Shown here: positions 9,691 to 22,379 of the stretch, in pieces
Position numbering within the stretch: position 1 is the first letter of the stretch
Layout: each line of letters begins with the position of its first letter
Source: Nocardioides alcanivorans
GTDB lineage: Bacteria; Actinomycetota; Actinomycetes; Propionibacteriales; Nocardioidaceae
Direction of reading: 5' to 3'
Length of the DNA: 64,000 nt
NCBI RefSeq assembly: GCF_021555175.1
Contig: NZ_JAKGRW010000012.1
Coordinates: 221,464 to 285,463 of the forward strand
Notes under the pieces: model-generated
The model's input: the letters and a program-made list of their open reading frames with translations, nothing else
The model's database searches: none
What the model was told of the DNA's origin: nothing
Made by a program: the position numbers and the translations under genes

Positions 9691-10104
9691 CTAGATGATC
9701 TCGAGCGTCCAACCGCTCTTCAATACGGTGACGGTATCTGGCTCTCCCGACAAAAGCTGCGGTTCCACAGCTAATTCGATGTCGCCGAGCGAGTTCCGCT
9801 GGAACGTGAGGCGGTCGCCAGGCTCTGCACGGAGGTCACGAAGGAGACCAGCGATCTGGGTGAGTCGATACTCCGAACGGGTGCCGATCCCCAAGTCTTT
9901 GGTGTTGTAGAAGACGAAGCGGGCTGACCAGAAGATGTCCAGTTCCGGAACCCACATCTGTACCTGCCGAGCCGGATTCTGCACGGTCTTATCCAAGGCC
10001 GGGAAGATCCCCAGGACGCGCTGATCCTTAGGAATGAGGATGCCAGACTGGTGTGTCTTGGCAGCACCGGTGTCGGTCGGACTCAGGATCTTGCCAACTT
10101 TCAC
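9691..10104 (-). CDS. Stand-alone EcoRII-N/B3-like DNA recognition domain
   Basis: The protein has 137 residues. The start of the protein, GKILSPTDTGAAKTHQSGI, closely follows the pattern LSxNDxGxxxxHQxGIxIPK. That pattern marks the effector DNA-binding domain at the N-terminus of EcoRII and related plant-B3-like domains. No catalytic domain is attached, so it probably acts as the sequence or methylation sensor of the complex. The GTG at 10104 overlaps the helicase stop as GTGA, and the upstream reading frame is only a shadow of the helicase gene. It is unusual as a free subunit; the family call is from motif similarity. Confidence 0.7.
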   Translation of the reverse strand: MKVGKILSPTDTGAAKTHQSGILIPKDQRVLGIFPALDKTVQNPARQVQMWVPELDIFWSARFVFYNTKDLGIGTRSEYRLTQIAGLLRDLRAEPGDRLTFQRNSLGDIELAVEPQLLSGEPDTVTVLKSGWTLEII

Positions 10105-11894
10105 GGGGTCGTCCCTTCTGTAAGGGCCGACCTGTCGGCCTGTCGGACACCTGCTTCCACGGCGTCCGCGACGTCGCGCTTGTGTTCTGCCCTGAGTACC
10201 GCGTCCTCCTCGACGGTCCCGGCGTAGTAGAACTCGTGCACGAAGACGGTGCGATGCTGACCCGTGCGATGGGCCCGGGCCGTTCCTTGATCCGTGGCCG
10301 CAGGATTCCACTCCGGGTTGAAGTGGAAGACGTGGTTGGCTGCTGTAATATTCAGGCCGACTCCGGCGGCCTTGGGGTTCATAACGAGGACTGCCGCGCC
10401 AGCGACCTGGCCGAACTGGTCGATCAGCGCTTGTCGCTCCGTTGGACTCGATCGACCGTCCACCGCAGCAACAAGGTTCACCCCGGGTATCGCTCGAATC
10501 CGCTCAACTAAGCGGTCCACGCTCAGCGTGAAGGAGGTGAATACCAATGCCTTTTCGCCACAGGAGGCCAGTTGCTCGATCAGTTCCATCAAGTGGACGA
10601 ACTTCGGCTCGTTGTGAATCTCCGTTTCGGACCGCTCGGTGTCACCAAGGGCACAGAACTGTCTCTGAGCCTGCAATGCGGGCAGGCCAACCCCTAGGAC
10701 GGTCGTAATCTGCTCATACCGTTGGCGCATCGCGGGCGTGAGCTCAAAGGTCACGACCTTGTCGATCCTACTCGGCAGTTGCGAACCGACCTCAGCAACT
10801 CGGCGTCGGAGGATCACCGGCGCAACCGCCCTACCGGTGCGCTCGGCCTCTGCCAGGTCACGCTCCCGCCCGACAACCGAGGCGCCGTGACAGCGAGCGA
10901 CCGATGGCACCACGAACTCGACGATTGACCATATGTCAGCCAAGCCGTTCTCGACGGGCGTACCCGTGATGGCAATTCCGACCCTGCGGTTCAATCCCTT
11001 GACTGCCCTTGCGCGTTGGCTGTCGGGATTCTTGATTGCTTGCGCCTCGTCGATTATCACGATGTCCCAAGGGTGATCACCCATGAATGTCAGATCGTTC
11101 GACAGGGTCTCATATGAGGTGATCACCACGTCGTATGGCGAGAAGGAACCTGCGACGCCGACCCTGGAGCTGCCGGCATGCAGAAGCCATCGGATGTGGG
11201 GGGTGAATCGGGACAGTTCGCGCCCCCAATTCAGAAGCAGCGCGGCCGGCGCGACCACCAGTGAGATCCCCGAACTCTTCCGCTCGGCGAGAAGGGTGAT
11301 CGCTTGGAGGGTCTTGCCCAAGCCCATCTCGTCGGCGATCAGAGTCCCTACGCCGTGGCCGGCCATAGACCGGATGAATGCAGACCCGGCTACTTGGTAG
11401 GGATAGAGAGTCGCGTCGACGATGGCCGCCGGCGCTACTTCGGAGGTCGCCCGCTCGGCCTCCAACGTAGGATCCAAGTGCACGTCGTCGACCAAGAGTT
11501 CGAACGCTGGGAATCCCACGATCAGTTCTTGGTACTGGCCGAGGCTCAACTTCCCGATCGTCAGCGCTGCCGCATTAAGAGCCTCGAAGGCCGAGGCCAC
11601 CGCTTCCGGTTGCAGTGGATGACAGGCGGCGCCGAGTATGACGTGTTCCTGCCCTAAACGGATCTGCCGCGCCCGTGCTCCGAACTGTGCCTCCACGTTG
11701 ATTGCCAAATTGTCCAAGCTGTCGCCCGTGAGGTGGATCCGGACACTCGCCGCCTTGCGAGAGGCTCGCGACAGCATGTCCGCGGGAATCTCCTCCGACG
11801 TCACGAGACGGGCGACATCTGCCCACGAAAGGTGACTCCGTTGACTGTCGGCCTCGACACGCAAGAGCTCAGATCCCAATAGTTCGAAATCCAT
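10101..11894 (-). CDS. SNF2-family (SWI2/SNF2) helicase/translocase
   Basis: This 597-residue superfamily II ATPase translocates on duplex DNA. Motif I is IADEMGLGKTLQ, the Walker B box is IIDEAQAIKN, and motif III lies in GITGTP-like IAITGTPVENG. The second RecA lobe shows AAGVGLNITAANHV and QGTARAHRTGQ (motifs V and VI). An N-terminal extension of about 210 residues has no recognised domain. The ATG at 11894 is preceded by AGGAGG at good spacing; a longer frame upstream runs through vsr and is rejected. It sits second in the operon, 50 bases after vsr. It probably remodels or moves along DNA for the MORC/HNH partners. Confidence 0.9.
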   Translation of the reverse strand: MDFELLGSELLRVEADSQRSHLSWADVARLVTSEEIPADMLSRASRKAASVRIHLTGDSLDNLAINVEAQFGARARQIRLGQEHVILGAACHPLQPEAVASAFEALNAAALTIGKLSLGQYQELIVGFPAFELLVDDVHLDPTLEAERATSEVAPAAIVDATLYPYQVAGSAFIRSMAGHGVGTLIADEMGLGKTLQAITLLAERKSSGISLVVAPAALLLNWGRELSRFTPHIRWLLHAGSSRVGVAGSFSPYDVVITSYETLSNDLTFMGDHPWDIVIIDEAQAIKNPDSQRARAVKGLNRRVGIAITGTPVENGLADIWSIVEFVVPSVARCHGASVVGRERDLAEAERTGRAVAPVILRRRVAEVGSQLPSRIDKVVTFELTPAMRQRYEQITTVLGVGLPALQAQRQFCALGDTERSETEIHNEPKFVHLMELIEQLASCGEKALVFTSFTLSVDRLVERIRAIPGVNLVAAVDGRSSPTERQALIDQFGQVAGAAVLVMNPKAAGVGLNITAANHVFHFNPEWNPAATDQGTARAHRTGQHRTVFVHEFYYAGTVEEDAVLRAEHKRDVADAVEAGVRQADRSALTEGTTP

Positions 11895-11944
11895 GCTGCC
11901 GGTCCTCCTTTCCGCTGCGCGAATCGAGGCTACAGTCTTGGCGC

Positions 11945-12373
11945 TCAGGTCGGGCCAGTATGCGTCAAGCCGTCGAGACAGGTTGTGATGTCCGCGGCCA
12001 CCCACGCGGGGTCTTGGTGCTCCCAATACCGACGGACCGTCCAACCGGCGGATTCGAGGTCCCGAGTCGACTCGAGGTCTCGAGCGCGGTTGGCGGCGAT
12101 CTTCGCCAACCAGAAGCTGGTTCTGGTCTTGGGCGTCACGAAGTGCACCGGACACCCATGCCAAAAGCAGCCGTCGATGAAAACCGCCAGTCGGTGCCGC
12201 GTGAACGCGATGTCGACGGTCCGCCGTGAGCTCTCCGGGACCCGGTGGTTGACCCTGTAGCGCAGCCCCTGCCTGTGTAGGAGCGAACGCACAGCGACCT
12301 CAGGTTTAGTGTCGCGGCCCCGGGTCACCGACATCCTCCGCCGCACTGCCGGATCAACCTCGGGAACTGTCAT
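11945..12373 (-). CDS. vsr: Very short patch repair endonuclease Vsr
   Basis: This 142-residue protein has the Vsr nuclease fold: RRMSVTRGRDTKPE at the N-terminus, the catalytic region VDIAFTRHRLAVFIDGCFW, the HGCP zinc site and PKTRTSFWLAKIAAN. Vsr nicks at T:G mismatches created by deamination of 5-methylcytosine, or acts as a nuclease in some restriction-like clusters. Its presence with a C5 methyltransferase is the classical pairing. It is the first gene of the five-gene minus-strand operon. The IS3 element is inserted 77 bp upstream of its start and may have replaced or altered the promoter. Confidence 0.9.
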   Translation of the reverse strand: MTVPEVDPAVRRRMSVTRGRDTKPEVAVRSLLHRQGLRYRVNHRVPESSRRTVDIAFTRHRLAVFIDGCFWHGCPVHFVTPKTRTSFWLAKIAANRARDLESTRDLESAGWTVRRYWEHQDPAWVAADITTCLDGLTHTGPT

Positions 12374-12488
12374 GTTCTCATCATGCCCACTCGTGGCCGA
12401 TCTTTTCTCTACAGTCCCCTAGCGCCCAACCTTGAACCAAGCCAGCGCACTGAATCGCACTGGGTTTCGTTCCGCTTGATCAGTCAGG

Positions 12489-12809
12489 ATGGGAACGATG
12501 GCCAGGTATACGAACGAGATGCGTGAGCGGGCAGTGCGGATGGTCGCTGAGGTCCGCCCGGAGCACCCGCACGAGACGGCAGCGTTGCGGCACGTCGCGG
12601 GGTTGCTGGGGATGAACGTCGAGACCCTGCGGCTGTGGGTCCACCGTGCTGAGGTCGACGCCGGGAAGCGGCCCGGGACCACGACGGATGAGGCGGAGGA
12701 GATCAAGCGCCTCAAGCGTGAGGTAGCCGAGCTCCGCAGGGCGAACGAGATCTTGAAGTCCGCCTCAGTGTTTTTCGCCAAGGAACTCGACCGCCCCACG
12801 ACGAGATGA
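12489..12809 (+). CDS. IS3-family transposase OrfA
   Basis: This 106-residue helix-turn-helix protein has the IS3/IS911 OrfA layout: MARYTNEMRERAVRMV start, HTH with LRLWVHRAEVDAG, and a Leu-zipper-like segment EEIKRLKREVAELRRANEI. It ends SASVFFAKELDRP, as many actinobacterial OrfA proteins do. It binds the terminal inverted repeats. OrfB starts in the -1 frame with an ATGA overlap. The run of five T at 12771-12775 just upstream could serve as a frameshift site for an OrfAB fusion. Confidence 0.92.
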   Translation: MGTMARYTNEMRERAVRMVAEVRPEHPHETAALRHVAGLLGMNVETLRLWVHRAEVDAGKRPGTTTDEAEEIKRLKREVAELRRANEILKSASVFFAKELDRPTTR

Positions 12810-13744
12810 TCCGCTACATCGACGAGCACAAGGATCAGTTCGGGGTCGAGGCCATCTGCCGGGTGCTGCGTCCGGCAGTTCGTGGGTTCATCACCTCCCG
12901 TGGCTACCGGGCCGCGAAGACCAGAGCCCCGTCGGCGCGGTCGTTGAAGGACGAGTTGCTGGTGCCGGAGATCGCCCGGTTGCACGTCGAGAACTACGGC
13001 GTCTACGGGGTCCGGAAGATGCACGCCCTGATGCGACGCCAGGGCTGGGAGATCGGTCGCGATCAGACCGCTCGGCTGATGAAACTCGCCGACGTTCGTG
13101 GGGTGAAGCGGTCGAAGAAGGTGTTCACCACGAAGCCGGATCCGGCGGCGGTGAAGCCGGCCGACTTGGTCCAACGGCGCTTCCACGCGCCCGCGCCGCG
13201 GCGGCTATGGGTTGCCGACATCACCTACGTCGCGACCTGGTCGGGGTTCGCCTACGTGGCGTTCGTGACCGACGTCTACTCACGCCGGATCGTCGGGTGG
13301 AACGTCGCCGCGACGTTGAAGGCCGACATCCTCCCCTTGCAGGCGCTCGACATGGCCGCGTGGGACGCCAAGCGCGAGGGCGCGGTCGATCTGACCGGGC
13401 TGGTCCATCACGCCGACCACGGCTCGAACTACCTCTCGATCGTCTACACCGACCGAATCGGCGAACTCGGCGCGAAGCCCTCCACGGGCACCGTCGGCGA
13501 CTCCTTCGATAACGCGCTGGCCGAGGCCGTCAACGGGCTCTACAAGACCGAACTCATCAGACGGCGCGGGCCGTGGCGCACGATCGAGCAGGTCGAGCTC
13601 GCGACGCTGGAGTACGTGTGGTGGTGGAACAACCAACGCCTTCACGGGGAGCTCGACATGCGCACCCCGCTCGAGGTCGAGGCCGCGTACTACGCTGCCC
13701 AAGAATCATCCCGGCCAGCACTCGCTGTCCAAGGGAACGCATAG
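12806..13744 (+). CDS. IS3-family transposase OrfB (DDE integrase)
   Basis: The 312-residue catalytic transposase has an N-terminal HTH_21-like region (about 40-110) that reads YGVYGVRKMHALMRRQG. The retroviral integrase core follows: first Asp in RRLWVADITYVATW, second Asp in VHHADHGSNYLS, and Glu in SFDNALAEAVNGLYKTEL. The C-terminus YVWWWNNQRLHGELDMRTP is diagnostic of IS3 integrases. The stop codon overlaps the first base of the right inverted repeat. All DDE residues are present, so the enzyme should be active. Confidence 0.95.
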   Translation: MIRYIDEHKDQFGVEAICRVLRPAVRGFITSRGYRAAKTRAPSARSLKDELLVPEIARLHVENYGVYGVRKMHALMRRQGWEIGRDQTARLMKLADVRGVKRSKKVFTTKPDPAAVKPADLVQRRFHAPAPRRLWVADITYVATWSGFAYVAFVTDVYSRRIVGWNVAATLKADILPLQALDMAAWDAKREGAVDLTGLVHHADHGSNYLSIVYTDRIGELGAKPSTGTVGDSFDNALAEAVNGLYKTELIRRRGPWRTIEQVELATLEYVWWWNNQRLHGELDMRTPLEVEAAYYAAQESSRPALAVQGNA

Positions 13745-13831
13745 GAACGAAACCCAGTGCGATTCACACCCCACAGATGAGATGAACCGCAGGTTGCCCT
13801 GCGGTGTACCGACAAGCTCGACAAGCGAGCT

Positions 13832-13846
13832 GGTGGAGCCTAGGGG
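13832..13846. repeat. Copy of tRNA-Ala 3' end (putative att site)
   Basis: The 15 bases GGTGGAGCCTAGGGG are identical to 14456-14470, which cover the 3' end of the tRNA-Ala gene and two bases beyond. A duplicated tRNA end is the usual scar of tRNA-targeted integration. The IS481-like remnant lies between the two copies. Confidence 0.5.
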
Positions 13847-13860
13847 GTTTCTGGGTTCAG

Positions 13861-14440
13861 GACATAGGCAACAGTCCAGTGGTATGTCGAAAACCAGGGG
13901 CGCCGTCTTGAAAGTCATCACCAAAGAACTGTCCGTCACCACCGCAGCAAAGAAGTATGGCTACTCCCGCCAGCACCTCCTAGCCCGATACAAAGAGGGC
14001 GGGCTCGACGCCGTCGACCCCCGCTCACGTCGGCCCCACACCACGAGCAACGCGACCAGCAGCCAGGTCCGCGACCTGATCGTCGAGCTCCGACTCCAGC
14101 TGACCAAGGACGGCCTCGATGCCGACCCCGTCACCATCGCCTAGCACCTGGCCCACCTCAACTTCGGTGTCCGGGAAAGCGGTTACAGGTCAAGACCAGC
14201 TTCCGTCGCGCCGGCAGAATGCACCACCTCGGCACCGGCCACGCCCACCGCGGCACCCGAATCGTCGCCATCGCCGACGACGCCACCGTGACCGTCATCA
14301 AGCTCGAAACCAGCGAGATCCCCTCCAGCCACACCATCGACCCCGACAGGACCTACTGGCGCAACACGCAGCGAGCCCCCGGCCGATGGCCGGGGCTCGC
14401 TGACTGTCACACATGTCGCGACTCAGGTGTCACCCATGTC
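13861..14440 (+). mobile_element. Internally deleted IS481-like element remnant
   Basis: The segment is bounded by imperfect inverted ends, GACATAGGCAACA (13861-13873) and the complement-matching TGTCACCCATGTC (14428-14440), 10 of 13 matching. Between them lie the start and the tail of a transposase gene with the catalytic core missing, giving a MITE-like non-autonomous relic of about 580 bp. Confidence 0.55.
13884..14440 (+). pseudogene. Truncated IS481-type transposase
   Basis: The N-terminal part (13884-14144) encodes an HTH region: TRGAVLKVITKELSVTTAAK, YGYSRQHL, then DPRSRRPHTT. It stops after VTIA. Further on, in another frame (about 14190-14390), the sequence GRMHHLGTGHAHRGTRIVAI and KTYWRNTQR-like DRTYWRNTQRAPGRWP resemble the C-terminal tail of the same transposase type. 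The central DDE domain is deleted and the frames no longer match, so it is not functional. Confidence 0.6.
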
Positions 14441-14457
14441 TCGACTCATCACATCGG

Positions 14458-14530
14458 TGGAGCCTAGGGGACTCGAACCCCTAACCCCCTGCTTGCAAAG
14501 CAGGTGCGCTACCAATTGCGCCAAGGCCCC
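14458..14530 (-). tRNA. tRNA-Ala (anticodon TGC)
   Basis: The minus strand folds as a cloverleaf. The acceptor GGGGCCT pairs with AGGCTCC, the D arm has GCGC...GCGC, the anticodon stem-loop is CCTGCTTTGCAAGCAGG with TGC, and the T loop is GGTTCGAGTCC. The discriminator is A and CCA is not encoded. The tRNA-Ile/tRNA-Ala pair next to gyrA is conserved in actinobacteria. Its 3' end faces the accessory block and is duplicated at 13832. Confidence 0.95.
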
Positions 14531-14575
14531 TGGTGGTCACCGCCCGGAGCGGCCCGGTGACCCAAGAGAAGACCG

Positions 14576-14704
14576 TCAGGCCTTCTTGTTCACGTCGTCG
14601 GTCGCTGCGGCCCAGAGAGCCTGCTCCTGCTTCGACGCGTCGAGCTTCTTCTTGGCGAAGACGGCTCCGGCGGCAGCGAGAGCGATGAGCAGCAACTTCT
14701 TCAT
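14576..14704 (-). CDS. DLW-39 family small protein
   Basis: This 42-residue protein begins [20 protein letters not shown] and ends with the acidic/aromatic stretch [13 protein letters not shown]. This matches the actinobacterial DLW-39 family, always encoded near gyrA: one N-terminal membrane segment or signal anchor, then a short tail with the D/E-LW motif. Function is unknown. It lies between tRNA-Ile and tRNA-Ala on the same strand. Confidence 0.85.
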   Translation of the reverse strand: MKKLLLIALAAAGAVFAKKKLDASKQEQALWAAATDDVNKKA

Positions 14705-14763
14705 GGGGGTCTCCCTTGGTCGTGGGTGATACGGACCCAGTGTGTCTGAAGGGGAAAAACTTG

Positions 14764-14837
14764 TGGGCCTAACAGGACTTGAACCTGTGACCTCTTCCTT
14801 ATCAGGGAAGCGCTCTAACCGTCTGAGCTATAGGCCC
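14764..14837 (-). tRNA. tRNA-Ile (anticodon GAT)
   Basis: The minus strand gives a complete cloverleaf. The acceptor GGGCCTA pairs with TAGGCCC, the anticodon arm is CTTCCCTGATAAGGAAG, and the T loop is GGTTCAAGTCC. Discriminator A; CCA is not encoded. It is the first of the Ile-Ala pair downstream of the gyrA operon. Confidence 0.95.
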
Positions 14838-14889
14838 TCAGCGACCGGGAAAGACTAGCCCACCCGGTCGCACGGCAGCAAAACGGGGC

Positions 14890-15401
14890 TCACTTCTCCT
14901 CTTCGGAGAGGGTCAGCTCGACGCCGCCGAGCAGCGCCGCAGCCATGTTGTAGAGGAACGCGGAGAGCGTGGCGATGGCCGTGATGAGTACGACGTCGAT
15001 CACCGCGACCAGCATCGTGAAGCCGAGCACCCGCGACGTACCGAGGTAGTCCTCGATCGCGAAGTCGCTGCTGTTCTCGCCGATGACGTCGAGCACCATC
15101 TGGTTGATCGACGACCACACGCCGGCTGCGCCGAGCACGCCCCAGACGACGGCGACCGCCACGACGGTCACCACCCCGAGCGCCACCGACAGCAGGAACG
15201 ACGTCTTCATGACCGACCAGGGGTCGATGCGGGTCAGCGTCAGCTTCGCCCGCCGGGGGCGGCGACCGCCTGAGGAGGCAGCCGCCTTGTCCTGGGCCTT
15301 CTGCGAGTGCGGGTCGGCGTTGGCCCGCATCTGGTCTGCTGCCGACGAGATCGCCGTCGAGATGCGTTCCTTGAGGGGCGTCTTCTGTTGCTCCTCGGTC
15401 A

Positions 15402-15402
<1 letters not shown>
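14890..15402 (-). CDS. DUF3566 membrane protein
   Basis: The protein has 170 residues. After a polar, basic N-terminus (to about 60) come [19 protein letters not shown] and a first membrane helix, then a second helix (about 125-155, [20 protein letters not shown]). The C-terminus is short and acidic. This is the DUF3566 family that follows gyrA in most actinobacteria (Rv0007 in M. tuberculosis); the role is unknown, possibly cell envelope or division. The ATG overlaps the gyrA stop (TGATG), so translation is coupled. Confidence 0.9.
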
Positions 15403-18155
<2,753 letters not shown>

Positions 18156-18209
18156 GGAGTTCTGTCCTTCTGAAGTCTTCTACTCGTATCTAAGGGATCC
18201 ACTAGAGAG

Positions 18210-20399
<2,190 letters not shown>

Positions 20400-20507
20400 T
20401 CATAAACACGCTCTGCAGCGCCGTATGGGCGGGGCAATGGGTCCCCCTATGGTCGCGAGGCCCTCAGATCCGCATTTCGAGCCGTTGCGGAGTCGAGTCG
20501 ACGCGGG

Positions 20508-21235
20508 TCAGCCGTAGGTGTCGCGTGGACCGCGACCGTCTCGCACCGAGAACCGGCCCTTGCGCCAGTGGGGGAGGTTGGGCCCGAGTACGTCGATCAC
20601 CAGCACCGAGCCGTGGCCGAGCTCCTCGTTGAGCCGCTTCACCAGCTGTGGCGCCAACAGCTTCATCTGCGTCGCCCACGCCGTGGAGTCAGTCTGGACC
20701 GTCAGCTTGCCGTCGGCGAACGAGACCGGCGAGCAGTGCTGCGCCACGTCGTCCCCGACCAGCTGCGCCCACCGGCCGAAGACGGCGTGGACCCGCAGGT
20801 CGAGTGCCCACCCCCGGTCCGAGACGAGGCGACCCAGGCTGGAGTCGAGCAGCTGCGGGTCGCGGGCGTCGGGGTGCGCCCCGGACGACTTCGGCATGAT
20901 CCGCTTGCGTCCGACCCGGCGCCGGTTGGGCTTGGGCTTGCCGCCGGGCGAGCCGGCAATCGCCTTCGACACGTAGCGGGCAAGGTCGAGACCACTCTCG
21001 TCATGTGTCTCGTCGATCCAGAAGTCACGCTCGGCCGCTTCCCCCTCGATCGCGGCGTCACCCTCGGGCGCGGCGTCACCCTCGGAGATCGAGCTGCCCT
21101 CGGAGATCGAGCCTGTCGAGATCCCGGTCTCGACAGGCTCGACCTCCGGTACCAGCTCCGTCTCCGGTGCAGGATCGACGCTCGACGGTGACGGCTCGGC
21201 CTCGGACGGCGGGGAGTCTCGAACTCGTCAGTCAC
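20508..21235 (-). CDS. dciA: DciA (DUF721) replicative helicase loader (one frameshift as sequenced)
   Basis: DciA is the loader/operator of the DnaB helicase in bacteria without DnaC. The C-terminal 150 residues (LGRLVSDRGWALDLRVHAVF, WATQMKLLAPQLVKRL, VLGPNLPHWRKGR) match the DUF721 fold. The N-terminal 90 residues are an acidic, disordered tail. The GTG at 21235 overlaps the recF stop by 8 bases. The start joins the body only if one G is added to the run at 21211-21214, giving 242 residues. A 15-bp inverted repeat of the dispersed TCGAGCCTGTCGAGA type lies within the coding sequence (21107-21142). The order recF-dciA-gyrB matches mycobacteria. Confidence 0.85.
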
Positions 21236-22377
21236 GGGTCACCTCGCCGCCGGCAACCCCATAACGGGTGCCTCCGAGGAAGCCGGGTACGTCGTCGGGC
21301 ACGGCGGCGGTCACCAGCACCTGTTCGGCACCGGCCACCATCGAGGCGAGCTGCTGGCGTCGCTCCGTGTCGAGCTCGGCGAACACGTCGTCGAGCACGA
21401 GGATGGGGTCGTCACCGTCACTGCTCAGCAGCTCATAGCTGGCGAGCTTCAGCGCCAGGGCGAACGACCACGACTCGCCGTGCGAGGCATAGCCCTTCAC
21501 CGGCAGGCGCAGTCCGTCGGCAACACCGAGGCTGAGCTGCAGCTCGTCGCGGTGCGGTCCGGCCAGCGTCACACCACGATCGAGCTCCTCGCGGCGCTTC
21601 TCCTCCAGCACGGCCCGGAAGGCGCCTTCGAGGGGCCCCTGCTCTGGCAGCACCGCACCCAGGTCGAACGAAGGGGTCAGCACCAGGTCGGCCGCATCGC
21701 GATCCGCGCCGCGGGCCACGGCGGCGTACGCCTTGCCGAGGTAGGGGCGAAGGGCGTCGACCAGCTCGAAGCGGGCGGCCATGATCTCGGCACCGGTGCG
21801 GGCCAGGTGCTCGTCCCAGACCACGAGGGTGTCGGTGATCTCGCTCTCCACTCGACGCGATCCGCCCTTGGCGCGTGCCTGCTTGAGCAGGCTGTTGCGC
21901 TGCTTGAGCACCCGGTCGTAGTCGGCCTTGGTGCCAGCCATCCGTGGCGTCCGCAGCACCATCAGGTCATCGAGGAAGCGTCTCCGGTCGCCCGGGTCGC
22001 CCTTCACCAGGGCGAGGTCCTCGGGGAGAAGACCACGGTGCGCACCAGACCGATCAGGTCGCGGGTGCGGGGAGCACCGAACGGTTCACCCGGGCCCGGT
22101 TGGCTCGGCCGGGGTTGAGCTCGACCTCGAGCACCGCCGTACGACCGTCGCGCACCACTGCGGCCCGCACCACCGCACGCTCCGCACCGGCCCGGATGAG
22201 CGGAGCGTCGCTGGCGACCCGATGGGAAGCGAGTCGACTGAGGTAGTCGATCGCCTCGACGAGGTTGGTCTTGCCCTGGCCGTTGCGGCCGACGAAGACG
22301 TTGACGCCCGGCTCCAGCGGCAGCTCGAGGGCGGGGTAGGAGCGGAAGTCGTGCAGGGTGAGGTGGGAGACGTGCAC
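21228..22377 (-). CDS. recF: RecF recombination mediator (two frameshifts as sequenced)
   Basis: RecF is an SMC-like ATPase that loads RecA at gaps with RecO and RecR. The N-terminus gives [16 protein letters not shown] and Walker [10 protein letters not shown]. The C-terminus gives the signature and Walker B region [17 protein letters not shown]. The frame breaks at 22069-22072 and at 22023-22026, both GGGG runs on the plus strand. One extra base in each restores [13 protein letters not shown] and [15 protein letters not shown] and a 383-residue protein. The GTG at 22377 lies 2 bases after the gnd stop. Homopolymer sequencing error is the best explanation. Confidence 0.9.
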
Positions 22378-22379
22378 CG

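Larger units (their letters stand above)
12451..13766 (+). mobile_element. Intact IS3-family insertion sequence
   Basis: The element is 1316 bp and bounded by perfect 23-bp terminal inverted repeats, 12451-12473 and 13744-13766 (outer end TGAATCGCACTGGG). The flanking trinucleotide CAC is present on both sides (12448-12450 and 13767-13769), the 3-bp target duplication typical of IS3. It carries two overlapping frames, orfA and orfB, in the usual -1 relationship. Everything needed for activity appears intact, so insertion is probably recent. Confidence 0.95.

Noticed and set aside
9691..10311. 206-residue version of the EcoRII-N-like gene
   Set aside because: The first 69 residues are an Arg-rich shadow of the helicase C-terminus; the GTG at 10104 with the GTGA overlap is the natural start.
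10101..12164. 687-residue version of the SNF2 helicase
   Set aside because: The first 90 residues run antiparallel through vsr in another frame; AGGAGG before ATG 11894 marks the real start.
14458..14837. rRNA operon spacer suggested by adjacent tRNA-Ile and tRNA-Ala
   Set aside because: No 16S or 23S sequence flanks them; this tRNA pair downstream of gyrA is the normal actinobacterial arrangement.
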